DNA of 64,000 nt from NCBI RefSeq assembly GCF_003385495.1, contig NZ_QNUH01000005.1:186001-250000 (forward strand). The letters run 5' to 3'. Made by a program: the position numbers and the translations under genes. Numbering within the stretch: the first letter of the stretch is position 1; each line of letters opens with the position of its first letter. The notes below the pieces were generated by a model. The model saw only the letters and a list, made by a program, of their open reading frames with translations. It made no database searches and was not told the DNA's origin. Shown here one piece after another: positions 15,569 through 25,133 of this stretch. This DNA comes from Chryseobacterium elymi (GTDB lineage Bacteria; Bacteroidota; Bacteroidia; Flavobacteriales; Weeksellaceae).

Positions 15569-18500
15569 ATGGCAAAACGTACAGATATAAAAACAATTTT
15601 AGTAATCGGTTCAGGACCCATCATCATTGGTCAGGCAGCTGAATTTGATTACGCAGGAACACAGGCTTGCCTGTCTTTGAGAGAAGAAGGCTACAAGGTG
15701 ATTTTGATCAATTCAAACCCTGCAACCATTATGACGGATGTGGAAATCGCAGATAAAGTATATATCGAGCCGATTTCCCTTCAGTTTGTAAGTCATATCA
15801 TCAGAAAAGAACGCCCGGACGCCTTGTTACCGACACTGGGAGGTCAGACAGGTCTGAATATGGCGGTAGAACTGGAAAAATCAGGAATTCTTGAAGAATG
15901 TAAGGTAGAAGTATTAGGAACTACACTTTCTGCCATCAACAGAGCGGAAGACAGAGATCTTTTCCGTGAACTGATGAGAGAGCTGAATGAGCCGGTTCCG
16001 GAATCGGACATTGTGACTACAGTAGAAGGAGCGATCCGTTTTGCTGATGAGATTGGGTATCCGGTGATTGTTCGTCCTGCCTTTACGATGGGAGGAACCG
16101 GAGGTGGTATCGCTTCCACAGAGGCTGAGCTGAAAGAAATTGCAGAATTGGGACTGAAATATAGCCCTGTTACACAATGTCTTATCGAGAAATCAATTGC
16201 CGGGTTCAAAGAAATTGAATATGAAGTAATGCGTGATGCCAACGACAATGCGATTGTGGTTTGTAACATGGAAAATATAGATCCGGTAGGAGTTCACACA
16301 GGGGATTCTATCGTAGTGGCGCCTTCCCAGACGCTTTCTGACAGAGAATATCAGCTGCTGAGAAATGCTTCTCTAAAGATCATCAGGGCCCTGGGAATTG
16401 AAGGAGGATGTAATGTACAGCTGGCTTTAGACCCACATTCATTCGACTACTATATTATAGAGGTGAATCCTAGGGTTTCCCGTTCATCAGCATTGGCAAG
16501 TAAAGCGACAGGATATCCGATTGCGAAAATTGCAGCAAAAATTGCGGTAGGTTTAACGCTTGACGAGATCATGAACCCGGTCACAGGAAAAACATACGCA
16601 TGTTTTGAGCCTGCCCTTGACTATGTGGTAACAAAATTCCCGAGATTCCCGTTCGATAAATTCGAAACAGCAGACAGAAGACTGTCTACACAAATGAAAG
16701 CGACCGGAGAAGTAATGGCCATCGGAAGAAACTTCGAAGAATCATTACAGAAAGCCATCCGTTCCCTTGAAACCGGAATCAGACACTTAGGATTAAAAAC
16801 AAAGCAGGCTGAGGCACTAACGGCTGAAGAAATCGAAAGAAGAATCAGAGTATGTGACGATGAAAGACTGTTCATCATTGGAGATGCTTTAAGAAAAGGA
16901 TACGACTGGGAACAGATTGTAGAATGGAGCAAAATCGATAAATTCTTCATCTGGAAATTAAAAAAGCTGGTTGATTTCGAAAAAGTGATCGCTGCCAATA
17001 AATTTGATAAAGAAATTTTAATTCAGGCTAAGAAATTAGGGTTTGCAGATATGAACATAGCCCACCTTTGGGAAGTAAAGCAGCGTGAAGTTTTCAATTT
17101 CAGAAAAGAAAACGGGGTAATGCCGGTTTACAAAATGGTAGATACCTGCGCAGCTGAATTTGAAAGTGAAACTCCATATTTCTACGGAACTTACGAAGAA
17201 GAAAATGAAAGTGTAGTTTCAGATAAAGAAAAGATCATCGTTTTAGGCTCAGGACCTATCAGAATCGGGCAGGGAGTAGAATTCGACTACGCAACGGTTC
17301 ACTCGGTTTGGGCGATCAAAGAAATGGGGTACGAAGCCATCATTATTAATAACAATCCTGAAACCGTTTCTACAGACTTCTCAATCTCAGACAAATTATA
17401 CTTCGAGCCATTGACGGAAGAAGATGTAATGAACATCATCGAGCTTGAAAAACCAAAAGGGGTTGTCGTTCAGTTCGGAGGACAGACGGCGATTAACCTT
17501 GCAGATAAACTGGCTTCACACGGTGTACAGATCCTTGGAACTTCACTTGAAGATCTTGACAGAGCTGAAAACAGAGACAAATTCGAAAAAGCACTTCAGG
17601 AAATGGGAATTCCTCAGCCTTTAGGAAAAACTTCCACTTCAAAAGAAGAAGCAATAAAAATTGCCAACGAGATCGGCTATCCGGTTTTGGTACGTCCAAG
17701 CTACGTATTGGGAGGACGTGCGATGGAAATTGTTTATGCAGAAGCAGAGCTGGCTTACTATATGGAGCATGCAGTAGATGCAAGCCCTAAGCACCCTGTT
17801 TTGGTCGACAAATACATGGTCGGAAAAGAAATAGAGATCGATGCCATCTGTGACGGCGAAACCGTAGTGATTCCGGGAATTATGGAGCATATCGAAAGAG
17901 CCGGGGTACACTCAGGAGACTCAATCGCAGTATATCCTACACAGAATGTTTCACAGCAGGAAATAGATACTCTGGTAGATTATACCCAAAGACTGGCTAA
18001 AGGATTGAATGTTATTGGTTTAATGAATATCCAGTATGTTCTTTTTGAAGGAAATGTATATGTGATTGAAGTGAATCCACGTTCTTCAAGAACAGTTCCA
18101 TTCCTTTCTAAAATCACAGAAGTTCCGATGGCTAATCTGGCAACAAAAGCAATATTAGGACAGAAACTGAAAGATTTAGGATACAAAAACGGTCTTGTTC
18201 CAGCAAAAGAAGGCGTTTATGTAAAAGTTCCTGTGTTCTCTTTCTCAAAACTGACGAAAGTAGATATCTCTCTGGGACCTGAAATGAAGTCTACAGGAGA
18301 GGTAATGGGGAAAGATACTACTCTGGAAAAAGCCCTTTACAAAGGATTAATCGCAGCAGGAAGAAAAGTTCCGATGCACGGTTCAATTTTGTTCACTGTT
18401 GCAGATAAACACAAGCAGGAAGCAGCAGATCTGGCATCAAGATTCCATGAGGTAGGTTTCAGAATCTGGGCAACAGAAGGAACCGCTAAATTCTTTGAAG

Positions 18501-18751
18501 AAAAAGGGATACCTTGTAAAATAGGATACAAAATAGGAGAAGATGATGTGAACCTTATCGACCTGATTCAGAAAGGTAAAGTTCAGTATGTAGTGAATAC
18601 CATGACCAAAGGTAAGCAGGTAGAAAGAGACGGATTCCAGATCAGAAGAATGAGTGTGGAAAACGGTGTTCCTTGTTTAACATCCATGGATACGGTAGAA
18701 GCCATCCTGAAAGTTATTGAAAGCATGAGCTTTAAAATGGAGACGATGTAA
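15569..18751 (+). CDS. carB: Carbamoyl-phosphate synthase, large subunit
   Basis: ATP-dependent synthesis of carbamoyl phosphate from bicarbonate and ammonia. It has 1060 residues with the two duplicated ATP-grasp halves: [20 protein letters not shown] near the start and [20 protein letters not shown] at about residue 560. A C-terminal MGS-like allosteric domain follows (about 930-1060), where UMP and ornithine act in known enzymes. It is separated from carA only by the four-helix-bundle insertion. A strong terminator follows. Confidence 0.97.
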   Translation: MAKRTDIKTILVIGSGPIIIGQAAEFDYAGTQACLSLREEGYKVILINSNPATIMTDVEIADKVYIEPISLQFVSHIIRKERPDALLPTLGGQTGLNMAVELEKSGILEECKVEVLGTTLSAINRAEDRDLFRELMRELNEPVPESDIVTTVEGAIRFADEIGYPVIVRPAFTMGGTGGGIASTEAELKEIAELGLKYSPVTQCLIEKSIAGFKEIEYEVMRDANDNAIVVCNMENIDPVGVHTGDSIVVAPSQTLSDREYQLLRNASLKIIRALGIEGGCNVQLALDPHSFDYYIIEVNPRVSRSSALASKATGYPIAKIAAKIAVGLTLDEIMNPVTGKTYACFEPALDYVVTKFPRFPFDKFETADRRLSTQMKATGEVMAIGRNFEESLQKAIRSLETGIRHLGLKTKQAEALTAEEIERRIRVCDDERLFIIGDALRKGYDWEQIVEWSKIDKFFIWKLKKLVDFEKVIAANKFDKEILIQAKKLGFADMNIAHLWEVKQREVFNFRKENGVMPVYKMVDTCAAEFESETPYFYGTYEEENESVVSDKEKIIVLGSGPIRIGQGVEFDYATVHSVWAIKEMGYEAIIINNNPETVSTDFSISDKLYFEPLTEEDVMNIIELEKPKGVVVQFGGQTAINLADKLASHGVQILGTSLEDLDRAENRDKFEKALQEMGIPQPLGKTSTSKEEAIKIANEIGYPVLVRPSYVLGGRAMEIVYAEAELAYYMEHAVDASPKHPVLVDKYMVGKEIEIDAICDGETVVIPGIMEHIERAGVHSGDSIAVYPTQNVSQQEIDTLVDYTQRLAKGLNVIGLMNIQYVLFEGNVYVIEVNPRSSRTVPFLSKITEVPMANLATKAILGQKLKDLGYKNGLVPAKEGVYVKVPVFSFSKLTKVDISLGPEMKSTGEVMGKDTTLEKALYKGLIAAGRKVPMHGSILFTVADKHKQEAADLASRFHEVGFRIWATEGTAKFFEEKGIPCKIGYKIGEDDVNLIDLIQKGKVQYVVNTMTKGKQVERDGFQIRRMSVENGVPCLTSMDTVEAILKVIESMSFKMETM

Positions 18752-18776
18752 TTTCGGAACCAAAGAATATATTCCA

Positions 18777-18804
18777 AACCCCGTAAGTTTTCTTGCGGGG
18801 TTTT
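18777..18804 (+). terminator. Terminator after carB
   Basis: An 11-bp stem AACCCCGTAAG / CTTGCGGGGTT with one G-T pair and a TTTT loop, followed by TTTG. It lies 25 bp after the carB stop and closes the pyrimidine operon. Confidence 0.85.
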
Positions 18805-18836
18805 GTTAACAAAAAAAATACTTGTCCGTTTTTCGG

Positions 18837-18867
18837 TTGCAAAAAAACAGGATCTATAGTACTTTTG
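18837..18867 (+). promoter_or_regulatory. Promoter of the PEP-mutase-like/ada operon
   Basis: TTG at 18837-18839 and TACTTTTG at 18860-18867 with a 20-bp spacer fit the Bacteroidota consensus. The start codon of the first gene is 13 bp further on. Confidence 0.7.
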
Positions 18868-18880
18868 ATAAAAAATTAAA

Positions 18881-19651
18881 ATGACAGCAATTCAGAGATT
18901 CAAAGAGCTGCATCAGCAGAATGATCCCTTATTGATAGGAAACGTTTGGAATGTCCAGAGTGCTAAGGTTTATGAAAAACTAGGCTATAAAGCAGTGGCG
19001 ACTTCAAGCTCGGCAGTAGCATTTAGCCTGGGATATGAAGACGGTGAAAACATAAGCTTTGATGAATACTTTTATATCATTGAAAGAATCTTAAAATCCG
19101 TATCAATTCCGTTATCCGTAGACCTGGAAGGCGGCTATGGAAAAACCACTGACGAGATAGTTTTAAACATTTCCAGACTGGCAAAGGCAGGTGTTGTCGG
19201 GATCAATATTGAAGATAGTGTCATTATTGACGGTAGCAGAAAATTATTAAGTCCAGACGAGTTTTTTAATAAATTAAATGCAGTTATTCAAAAGCTGAAA
19301 GAGCAGAATATTGAGATTTTCGTCAATGTCAGGATAGATCCGTTTCTGCTCGGTGTAGAAAATGCAGCAGAAGAAGCTTTGCAGCGGATGAAAATCATAG
19401 AAGAAGTGGGAGCGGACGGGATTTTTGTTCCTTGTATCACTGAAACACAGGATATTGAACGCCTTACTGATGCTGCAAAACTTCCGTTCAGTGTAATGGC
19501 TATGCCTGAACTTCCAGATTTTAGCACCCTTAAAAGGCTGGGCGTTAAAAGAATTTCATCCGGGAATTTCTTAAATGGTTATATTTATGGACAATTAGAA
19601 ACTGCATTAAAAAATATCGGTGAGACCGGGAGCTTTTCCCCAATTTTTTAA
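18881..19651 (+). CDS. Isocitrate lyase/PEP mutase superfamily protein
   Basis: A 256-residue TIM-barrel enzyme of the PEP mutase/isocitrate lyase superfamily. Visible marks are SAKVYEKLGYKAVATSSSAVA near residues 27-47, the Mg-binding DLEGGYG (about 82-88), and NIEDS (about 109-113). The KKCGH motif of true isocitrate lyase is absent. Members cleave or rearrange C-C or P-C bonds of small 2-oxo or carboxylic acids; the substrate here is unknown. The ada gene starts 2 bp after its stop codon, so the two are translationally coupled. That pairing suggests induction with the alkylation response, though a chemical link is not evident. Confidence 0.85.
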   Translation: MTAIQRFKELHQQNDPLLIGNVWNVQSAKVYEKLGYKAVATSSSAVAFSLGYEDGENISFDEYFYIIERILKSVSIPLSVDLEGGYGKTTDEIVLNISRLAKAGVVGINIEDSVIIDGSRKLLSPDEFFNKLNAVIQKLKEQNIEIFVNVRIDPFLLGVENAAEEALQRMKIIEEVGADGIFVPCITETQDIERLTDAAKLPFSVMAMPELPDFSTLKRLGVKRISSGNFLNGYIYGQLETALKNIGETGSFSPIF

Positions 19652-19653
19652 AC

Positions 19654-20700
19654 ATGATAAAGCTTACAGAAGAAAGAATGTATCAGGCATCTTTAGAGAA
19701 AGATTCCTCATTTGAAGGCATTTACTGGATGGCTGTAAAAACTACGGGTATATTTTGTCGTCCAACCTGTACAGCCAGAAAGCCCAAAAGAGAAAATGTT
19801 GAATTCTTTATTAATACAGAAAAGGCGATAGAAAATGGCTACAGGCCATGTAAAATTTGCAGGCCGCTTGAAAAACTGAATGAAACACCCCGGTATATTC
19901 AGGATTTATTGGACGAACTTCAGCAGAACGAATCATTAAAAATCAAAGATGCAGACCTTCTGAAAAGAAACATTGAACCGGTAACCCTAAGACGCTGGTT
20001 CCTGAAAAATCACGGGATGACCTTTCAGGCTTTTCAGAGAGAATTCCGAATGAATAAAGCATTTAAGAAAATAAAAAATGGCGGAAACATTATGGAAACA
20101 GCACTGGAATCAGGGTACGAAAGTTTAAGCGGCTTTAATGAACGCTTTAAAGATGTCATTGGTACGACACCCAAAAATACAGTCCGCCGGAAAATTATTG
20201 ATTTGAAAAGACTGGAGACACCATTAGGTCCTATGTTCGCCTGTTCGTGCGAAGAAGGAATATGCCTGCTAGAATTTACAGACCGAAAAAATATAGACCG
20301 CCAGTTCAGCCAGCTGTCCAAAGTGATGAATGCAGAAATCGTTCAGGGTGAGAATAAACACTTTAAGCAGCTGGAAGATGAACTCAATGAATATTTTGAG
20401 GGAAAAAGAACGAAATTTGATGTGCCGATTTATACCACCGGAACAGATTTTCAGAAAAGAGTTTGGCAGCTTTTGACTGAAATACCCCTAGGAGAAACCC
20501 GTACGTACAAACAGCAATCTGAGTTTTTGGGCAATCCTAAAGCCGTACGCGCTGTAGGAACGGCAAACGGGATTAATAAAATCGCAATCATCATTCCCTG
20601 TCACCGGGTAATAGGTTCAGATGGCGAACTGGTAGGGTATGCCGGAGGAATATGGAGAAAGCAAAAACTTCTGGAACTGGAAGGGGCTATCTTATTTTAA
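19654..20700 (+). CDS. ada: Bifunctional Ada: DNA methylphosphotriester sensor and O6-methylguanine methyltransferase
   Basis: Adaptive-response protein of 348 residues. The N-terminal zinc domain has C35, C39, C66 and C69 (GIFCRPTC, PCKIC); C35 corresponds to the methyl acceptor of E. coli Ada. An AraC-type HTH follows at about 110-170 (ETALESGYESLSGFNERFKDVIGTTP). The C-terminal alkyltransferase carries the acceptor Cys in IIPCHRVIG. All three parts are intact, so it should repair methylated DNA and activate transcription once methylated. It is coupled to the upstream PEP-mutase-like gene. A decayed copy of its last 50 codons lies at 21686-21830. Confidence 0.95.
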   Translation: MIKLTEERMYQASLEKDSSFEGIYWMAVKTTGIFCRPTCTARKPKRENVEFFINTEKAIENGYRPCKICRPLEKLNETPRYIQDLLDELQQNESLKIKDADLLKRNIEPVTLRRWFLKNHGMTFQAFQREFRMNKAFKKIKNGGNIMETALESGYESLSGFNERFKDVIGTTPKNTVRRKIIDLKRLETPLGPMFACSCEEGICLLEFTDRKNIDRQFSQLSKVMNAEIVQGENKHFKQLEDELNEYFEGKRTKFDVPIYTTGTDFQKRVWQLLTEIPLGETRTYKQQSEFLGNPKAVRAVGTANGINKIAIIIPCHRVIGSDGELVGYAGGIWRKQKLLELEGAILF

Positions 20701-20709
20701 ATAGCTCTG

Positions 20710-21564
20710 TTAGTTCATTTTATAATAAGGCTCGGAAAAATATTTGCTGGGCTTAATGTATACTTTTTTTCTATCAGCATCGAAGATCCAATTGAATCTC
20801 TTCAACATATCTGCGCCCAAATAACTGACTGTTTGTGTTTTATGTTTTCCTGTAAAAAAGCCTGCTGGTACATCCTTCAGAACAGAATTATTCAGCTTGA
20901 AGAAAGGAAGAATTCCCTGTTTGGTTACGATACTTTCTCCGGAAGAATTCTTCATGGTTTTTTCCGAAGTTGTCTTTAAAAGCTTATCCAGCTCTTTTTC
21001 TTCCGCAAAAGCGTTGCTGTAGAGAATAGCTCCGGAGTATCCGGACTGCAGCAGAAAATAGGCTTCCTGCTGTTGCTTACCATCAATGACATTATCTGCA
21101 TTAATAAAAAACTGTCCATTCTCATGGAATAGCATAATGCCTTGATAACCATTTAGATCAGGTTCTTTATCGTAAATTTCAAACCTGTTGTTGTCATAAT
21201 CTATTTTGAAAGACTTTCCAGTGAACATTCCTGTTCCTATCTTTCCATCTGCTTCATGACCCGTCAGTTCATTATTGAAAAAACGTACTTTATTTAAATT
21301 CATCTTTCCAATCTGTACCGTGTTATCATTGCTGACATCATCTTTATCAAAAATAATATGATCCGCTTTGTGGTGTCTTTCCGGAGAAATTGACGCATCC
21401 TCCATAGCAATCTGGAACATCAGGTCCAGAGAATCCTTCTTATTCACCAGTGTTTTTACAATAATATTATTATGCTTTGTAATTCTGAACGGGATCGTCT
21501 GCTGAGCACTGATGCTGAAAAGGCCTGCAGAAAGCAGTAAGATAATGCTTGGTTTTCTGAACAT
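20710..21564 (-). CDS. Secreted aspartyl-protease-like protein
   Basis: A predicted exported protein of 284 residues from the ATG at 21564, where a signal peptide begins (MFRKPSIILLLSAGLFSISAQ). Further upstream ATGs in frame give an unlikely non-signal extension to 21648. The body is beta-rich with segments such as DGKIGTGMFTGKSFKIDYDNN and VSYLGADMLKRFNWIFD, which resemble retropepsin-like aspartyl proteases of Bacteroidota. The usual DTG motif is not clear, so activity is uncertain. It is convergent with ada (9 bp apart) and divergent from the ada relic. Confidence 0.65.
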   Translation of the reverse strand: MFRKPSIILLLSAGLFSISAQQTIPFRITKHNNIIVKTLVNKKDSLDLMFQIAMEDASISPERHHKADHIIFDKDDVSNDNTVQIGKMNLNKVRFFNNELTGHEADGKIGTGMFTGKSFKIDYDNNRFEIYDKEPDLNGYQGIMLFHENGQFFINADNVIDGKQQQEAYFLLQSGYSGAILYSNAFAEEKELDKLLKTTSEKTMKNSSGESIVTKQGILPFFKLNNSVLKDVPAGFFTGKHKTQTVSYLGADMLKRFNWIFDADRKKVYIKPSKYFSEPYYKMN

Positions 21565-21685
21565 TCTGATGTGATTATGGGTTAAATTCGGAATTTTAAA
21601 ATTACCCATTATCTTTGGAACAGCAAAAACTAAAATCAGAGAATCCAAAACTGCTTAATACCAGCCTTCATTGAAAAAATATCAC

Positions 21686-21830
21686 ATGCGGTGGGAACAG
21701 CAAATGGCATCAATAAAATTGCTATTTCGACACCCTGTTAATGGACCCAAATGGAGAACTGGTGGGCTATGTATGCGGAATCTTGAGAAAGCAAAAATTA
21801 TTGGAATTAGAGAAGGCTATTTTATTTTGA
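21686..21830 (+). pseudogene. Decayed ada/ogt C-terminal fragment
   Basis: Reading in two frames gives VGTANGINKIAI..PC, then after a frameshift DPNGELVGYVCGI and RKQKLLELEKAILF followed by a stop. These match the last 50 residues of the intact Ada upstream almost position by position. Between them about 7 nt are missing relative to ada, and an in-frame TAA follows the acceptor Cys. The rest of the gene is gone. The fragment sits ahead of the DUF2911 gene and creates a false N-terminal extension to it. Confidence 0.85.
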
Positions 21831-21859
21831 TTTTTGTAAATTTAGGCAAAAATTTACAC

Positions 21860-22465
21860 GTGAAAAAGTTACTATTTGCACTTTGCATATCAGCTTCGGC
21901 TTTAAGTTTTGCTCAGGATTACTCAGTACCGGCAGCAAGTCCGCGTCAGAAGGTAGAACAGCAGTTTTCTATGTCCAAAATCAGCATTGATTATGGAAGA
22001 CCGGGAGTGAAAGGACGTAAGATCTTCGGAGAACTGGTTCCTTACGGACAGGTTTGGAGAGCAGGCGCTAACTCTTCTACAAAAATCACATTCGGACAGT
22101 CTGTTAACTTCGGTGGAAAAACGGTTCCTGCAGGAACGTACGGGCTTTTTATCGTTCCTACGGAAAAAGAATGGAAAGTAATATTAAATAAAGATTTCCA
22201 GCAATGGGGCGCTTACACCTATGATCCAAAACAGGATGTAGTAGATGTAACCGTACCGGTGAACAAACTGGCTGACAAGCAGGAGTGGTTTGAAATTACC
22301 CTGAACCCAACTGATGAAAATTCAGGGAACCTGGTGATTAAGTGGGATATGGCTCAGGCAGAAGTTGCTTTAAAACCTGCAAAACCAGATGCTGTTATCA
22401 AGATTGCAGATAAACTGAAAGAAATTAAGAAAATAGAAGCTGACGCTGCAAAAACAAAAAGCTAA
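21860..22465 (+). CDS. DUF2911 exported protein
   Basis: A periplasmic or surface protein of unknown function (DUF2911 family, common in Bacteroidota). A GTG start at 21860 gives 201 residues with a clean signal peptide (KKLLFALCISASALSFAQ). The core has YGRPGVKGRKIFGELVPYGQVWRAGAN and KTVPAGTYGLFIVPT. A longer in-frame ORF begins at 21671, but its first 63 codons read out-of-frame through the ada relic, so the GTG start is preferred. TAAATTTAGG at 21837-21846, 14 bp upstream, resembles a -7 box. A GNAT gene follows 3 bp later. Confidence 0.85.
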   Translation: MKKLLFALCISASALSFAQDYSVPAASPRQKVEQQFSMSKISIDYGRPGVKGRKIFGELVPYGQVWRAGANSSTKITFGQSVNFGGKTVPAGTYGLFIVPTEKEWKVILNKDFQQWGAYTYDPKQDVVDVTVPVNKLADKQEWFEITLNPTDENSGNLVIKWDMAQAEVALKPAKPDAVIKIADKLKEIKKIEADAAKTKS

Positions 22466-22468
22466 GCG

Positions 22469-22996
22469 ATGAAATTCTCTATTCAACCTGTTTTAGAAAA
22501 TCAGGAGTATAAATTAATCCCCTTACAGCAAGGGGATTTTGAGTCTTTATATGAAGTAGCTTCCGATCCCAGAGTTTGGGAGCAGCATCCTAATAAAGAG
22601 CGATATCAGAGAGAGGTTTTTGAAAGCTTTTTCAGAGGAGCCATGGAAAGCGGAGGTGCTTTTAAAATAGTAGAAAAATCCTCCGGTGACGTCTTGGGCA
22701 GTACGCGTTTTTACGATTTTGATGAAAATGAGAGCCGCATTTTTATTGGCTATACTTTCTATGGAACAAAATCATGGGGAAAGGGAATTAATCCTCAAGT
22801 GAAAAAGCTGATGCTTGATTATATCTTCCAGTATGTAGATAAGGTTCATTTCCATATCGGAAAAGAGAATTTCCGTTCCCAGACTGCTTTGGAAAGAATC
22901 GGTGGCAAGAAGATTGCAGAAGAGGAGGTAGCTTATTTTGCAGAGCCTACAAGAACTAATTTTGTATATGAAATAAAAAAAGAAGAACATTCATGA
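22469..22996 (+). CDS. GNAT N-acetyltransferase (RimJ/RimL type)
   Basis: A 175-residue acetyltransferase. LGSTRFYDFDENESRIFIGYTFYG and the acetyl-CoA loop near SWGKGINPQVKKLMLDYIF (about residues 108-126) place it with GNATs that acetylate small molecules or protein N-termini. The target is unknown. It starts 3 bp after the DUF2911 stop and overlaps the cupin gene by 4 bp (ATGA), so the three genes form an operon. Confidence 0.85.
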   Translation: MKFSIQPVLENQEYKLIPLQQGDFESLYEVASDPRVWEQHPNKERYQREVFESFFRGAMESGGAFKIVEKSSGDVLGSTRFYDFDENESRIFIGYTFYGTKSWGKGINPQVKKLMLDYIFQYVDKVHFHIGKENFRSQTALERIGGKKIAEEEVAYFAEPTRTNFVYEIKKEEHS

Positions 22997-23352
22997 AATA
23001 CAAAATCCAGAAATCACCATTTATAGTGCCTACTACAGACGGAAAGCTGATTGAAGAGCACTGGGGAAATTCTACAGGAAATTCAAACGTGTCTATTGCC
23101 CACATGGTAGCGCCACCGGGCTGGAGTGAGCCGCATCAGACTCCGGATTTCGACGAGTTTACCCTTATTGTTTCAGGGAAAAAGCAGTTTGAGATAGACG
23201 GAGACATCATCATTCTTGAAAAAGGACAGAGTATTTTGATAGAAAAAGGAGCAAGAGTACGTTACAGCAACCCGTTTTCAGAATCTTGTGAATATATTGC
23301 CATCTGTCTTCCAGCGTTTTCGATGGATCTGGTAAACAGGGAGGAAGAATAA
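22993..23352 (+). CDS. Cupin-domain protein
   Basis: A 119-residue single-domain cupin. The metal-binding motif region is visible as WSEPHQTPDFDEFTLIVSGKKQF (about residues 37-59) and the second motif as RVRYSNPFSESCEYIAICLPAF near the C-terminus. Cupins of this size bind a metal or small ligand; function is unassigned. The start overlaps the end of the GNAT gene. An inverted octamer array follows the stop at once. Confidence 0.85.
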   Translation: MKYKIQKSPFIVPTTDGKLIEEHWGNSTGNSNVSIAHMVAPPGWSEPHQTPDFDEFTLIVSGKKQFEIDGDIIILEKGQSILIEKGARVRYSNPFSESCEYIAICLPAFSMDLVNREEE

Positions 23353-23353
23353 A

Positions 23354-23433
23354 TATAACAATATAGCAGTGTAACAGTGTACCAATCACTCGGTTTAATT
23401 ATTGTTATATTGTTACACTGCTATACTGTTACA
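23354..23433. repeat. Inverted pair of 8-nt periodic arrays (convergent gene end)
   Basis: Four octamers TATAACAA, TATAGCAG, TGTAACAG, TGTACCAA at 23354-23385 are mirrored by TTGTTATA, TTGTTACA, CTGCTATA, CTGTTACA at 23402-23433. The halves can pair across a 16-nt loop. The array lies between the convergent cupin and dienelactone hydrolase genes, so it could also terminate both. Its plan matches the heptamer arrays but with an 8-nt period. Confidence 0.85.
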
Positions 23434-23444
23434 TTAAAATAAAT

Positions 23445-24188
23445 TTACTTAAGTATTTCTTTCAGGAATAGCAATGTATGATTCCAGGCTCTTTTGGCCA
23501 TTACTTCATTATAATCTGGCGATTTCGGATCGGTAAATGTATGTTTTGAATGGGCATAAGTGATGATCTGCCAGTCTGCATTGCCTTCGTTCATCTCTTT
23601 GACTAAATTGTTATAATCTTCCGGGGTAACTCCTTGGTCATCTGCAGGATTTTCGACTAATATTTTTGCGGAAATCGGACTGTTTTTTCTGGTCTGATCT
23701 TTTCCTATACTTCCGTGGATGGAAACAACGCCCATTACCGGAAGACTTCCTCTCGCAGATTCCAAAGCTCCCGTTCCGCCGAAACAGTATCCGATCACGG
23801 CAATTTTATCAGCAATTGCTCCATTCTTTCTCAGTTGTTCTAAAGCCAGGGAAATCCGTTTTTGATAAGCATCATAATTCTGTTTATAATATCCGGAAGT
23901 TTTGCTGGCAGAAGCATTGTCAGCCGGAATATTTCCTTCACCGTAAATGTCAGCAATAAAGGCAATATAACCTTGCTTTTCAAGATCGGCAGCAGCAGTT
24001 TTAGCTTCATCGTCGATCCCTTTCCAGGCCGGAAGGATCAGGACACCCGGAAGTTTTTTTCCGGCATTCGAAGTGACTAATCCGTTGAGTTTCTGAGAAC
24101 CGTCCTGATAGGAAACAGGTTTTAATTTTTGACTAAAAACGGTTCCTGCACTTATCATGCATGCTGTTAATAAAAGGTTGCGTATCAT
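23445..24188 (-). CDS. Dienelactone hydrolase family protein, exported
   Basis: An alpha/beta hydrolase of 247 residues with a signal peptide (MIRNLLLTACMISAGTVFSQ). The nucleophile elbow GYCFGG (about residues 137-142) carries Cys as in dienelactone hydrolases, and the C-terminal HSKHTF gives the catalytic His. Substrate unknown; relatives act on lactones or esters. It is monocistronic by spacing. Confidence 0.85.
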   Translation of the reverse strand: MIRNLLLTACMISAGTVFSQKLKPVSYQDGSQKLNGLVTSNAGKKLPGVLILPAWKGIDDEAKTAAADLEKQGYIAFIADIYGEGNIPADNASASKTSGYYKQNYDAYQKRISLALEQLRKNGAIADKIAVIGYCFGGTGALESARGSLPVMGVVSIHGSIGKDQTRKNSPISAKILVENPADDQGVTPEDYNNLVKEMNEGNADWQIITYAHSKHTFTDPKSPDYNEVMAKRAWNHTLLFLKEILK

Positions 24189-24521
24189 ATTCTGTAATTT
24201 AGTAAAGAAGGATTTATTATGAATTCACCTAAGTTCGCGATAAAGATTAAACGCAATGATAAACAAGGCTTTTACAAAGCATTCAGCTGATTTTTAAGAT
24301 AAACAAAAGCCGTATCACTGTATATTTATTGTATTACCTTTCTGAATAAATCCTTATTTTCCTTATTGACATGCAAGAAAATTTACTTTGTCTGCCTTTG
24401 CGATAAGAATACAATTGTTTTCAGGCATTTTCTTATTCCCGAATTCAGGTGAATTAAATCCTCAACTAAATTACAGAAATAACTTATATTGAGGATGAAA
24501 ATATTGTAAAAACAAAGATGA
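24189..24521. other. Intergenic stretch, nothing recognised
   Basis: A gap of 333 bp upstream of the dienelactone hydrolase gene and downstream of the HAD gene, both on the minus strand. It is AT-rich. No ORF, clear terminator or known repeat was seen. It presumably contains the hydrolase promoter. Confidence 0.5.
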
Positions 24522-25133
24522 TCAGAGCTGGATTCCCAGATCTGCCAACTCTTTTTCCAGATCAGTATCCGGGTCTATTTTAATGGTCATAAATCCAAGT
24601 GAATTGGCCATTTCGATATTTTTAAGATTATCATCGATGAAGACAGATTCGCTGGCCTTAAGATTATATCTTTCCAGCAGAACATGCCATATTCTTGGAT
24701 CTGGTTTGATCATTTTTTCCGCTCCCGAAACCACGATCTTTCCGTTAAAAAGCTGGAAGAAGTCATAATTTTCCAGTGCATAAGGAAAAGTTTCCTCAGA
24801 CCAGTTCGTCAGCCCGAACAATTGATAATTTGTATTTCCTAAACGTCTTAAAATCTCTACGTTCTGCGGAATATCACTTTTCAGCATCACGGTCCAGTTA
24901 TCATAATAAGCTCTGAGCTCTTTTTCCCATTCAGGGAATTTTTTCACCTGGATATTGGTGCCTTCTGCCAGGCTTCTTCCGCGGTCCTGTTCTTCATTCC
25001 ATTCCGGCTGGGCAATGTTTTCAAGAAAGTATTCCATTTTTTCATCATCATTGAAATAATCTTTGAAAAAATATCTGGGATTCCAATCCATTAGTACGCC
25101 TCCAAAATCGAAGATGATATTCTTAATTTCCAT
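24522..25133 (-). CDS. HAD-family hydrolase (YihX-like)
   Basis: A 203-residue haloacid-dehalogenase superfamily phosphatase. Motif I is IIFDFGGVLMDWNP with the nucleophile Asp near residue 10. Motif II is LTNWS (about residue 113), the motif III Lys is in SGAEKMIKPDPRIW, and motif IV is FIDDNLKNIEMA. The arrangement fits the subfamily of YihX sugar-phosphate phosphatases. The substrate is not evident. Confidence 0.88.
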   Translation of the reverse strand: MEIKNIIFDFGGVLMDWNPRYFFKDYFNDDEKMEYFLENIAQPEWNEEQDRGRSLAEGTNIQVKKFPEWEKELRAYYDNWTVMLKSDIPQNVEILRRLGNTNYQLFGLTNWSEETFPYALENYDFFQLFNGKIVVSGAEKMIKPDPRIWHVLLERYNLKASESVFIDDNLKNIEMANSLGFMTIKIDPDTDLEKELADLGIQL

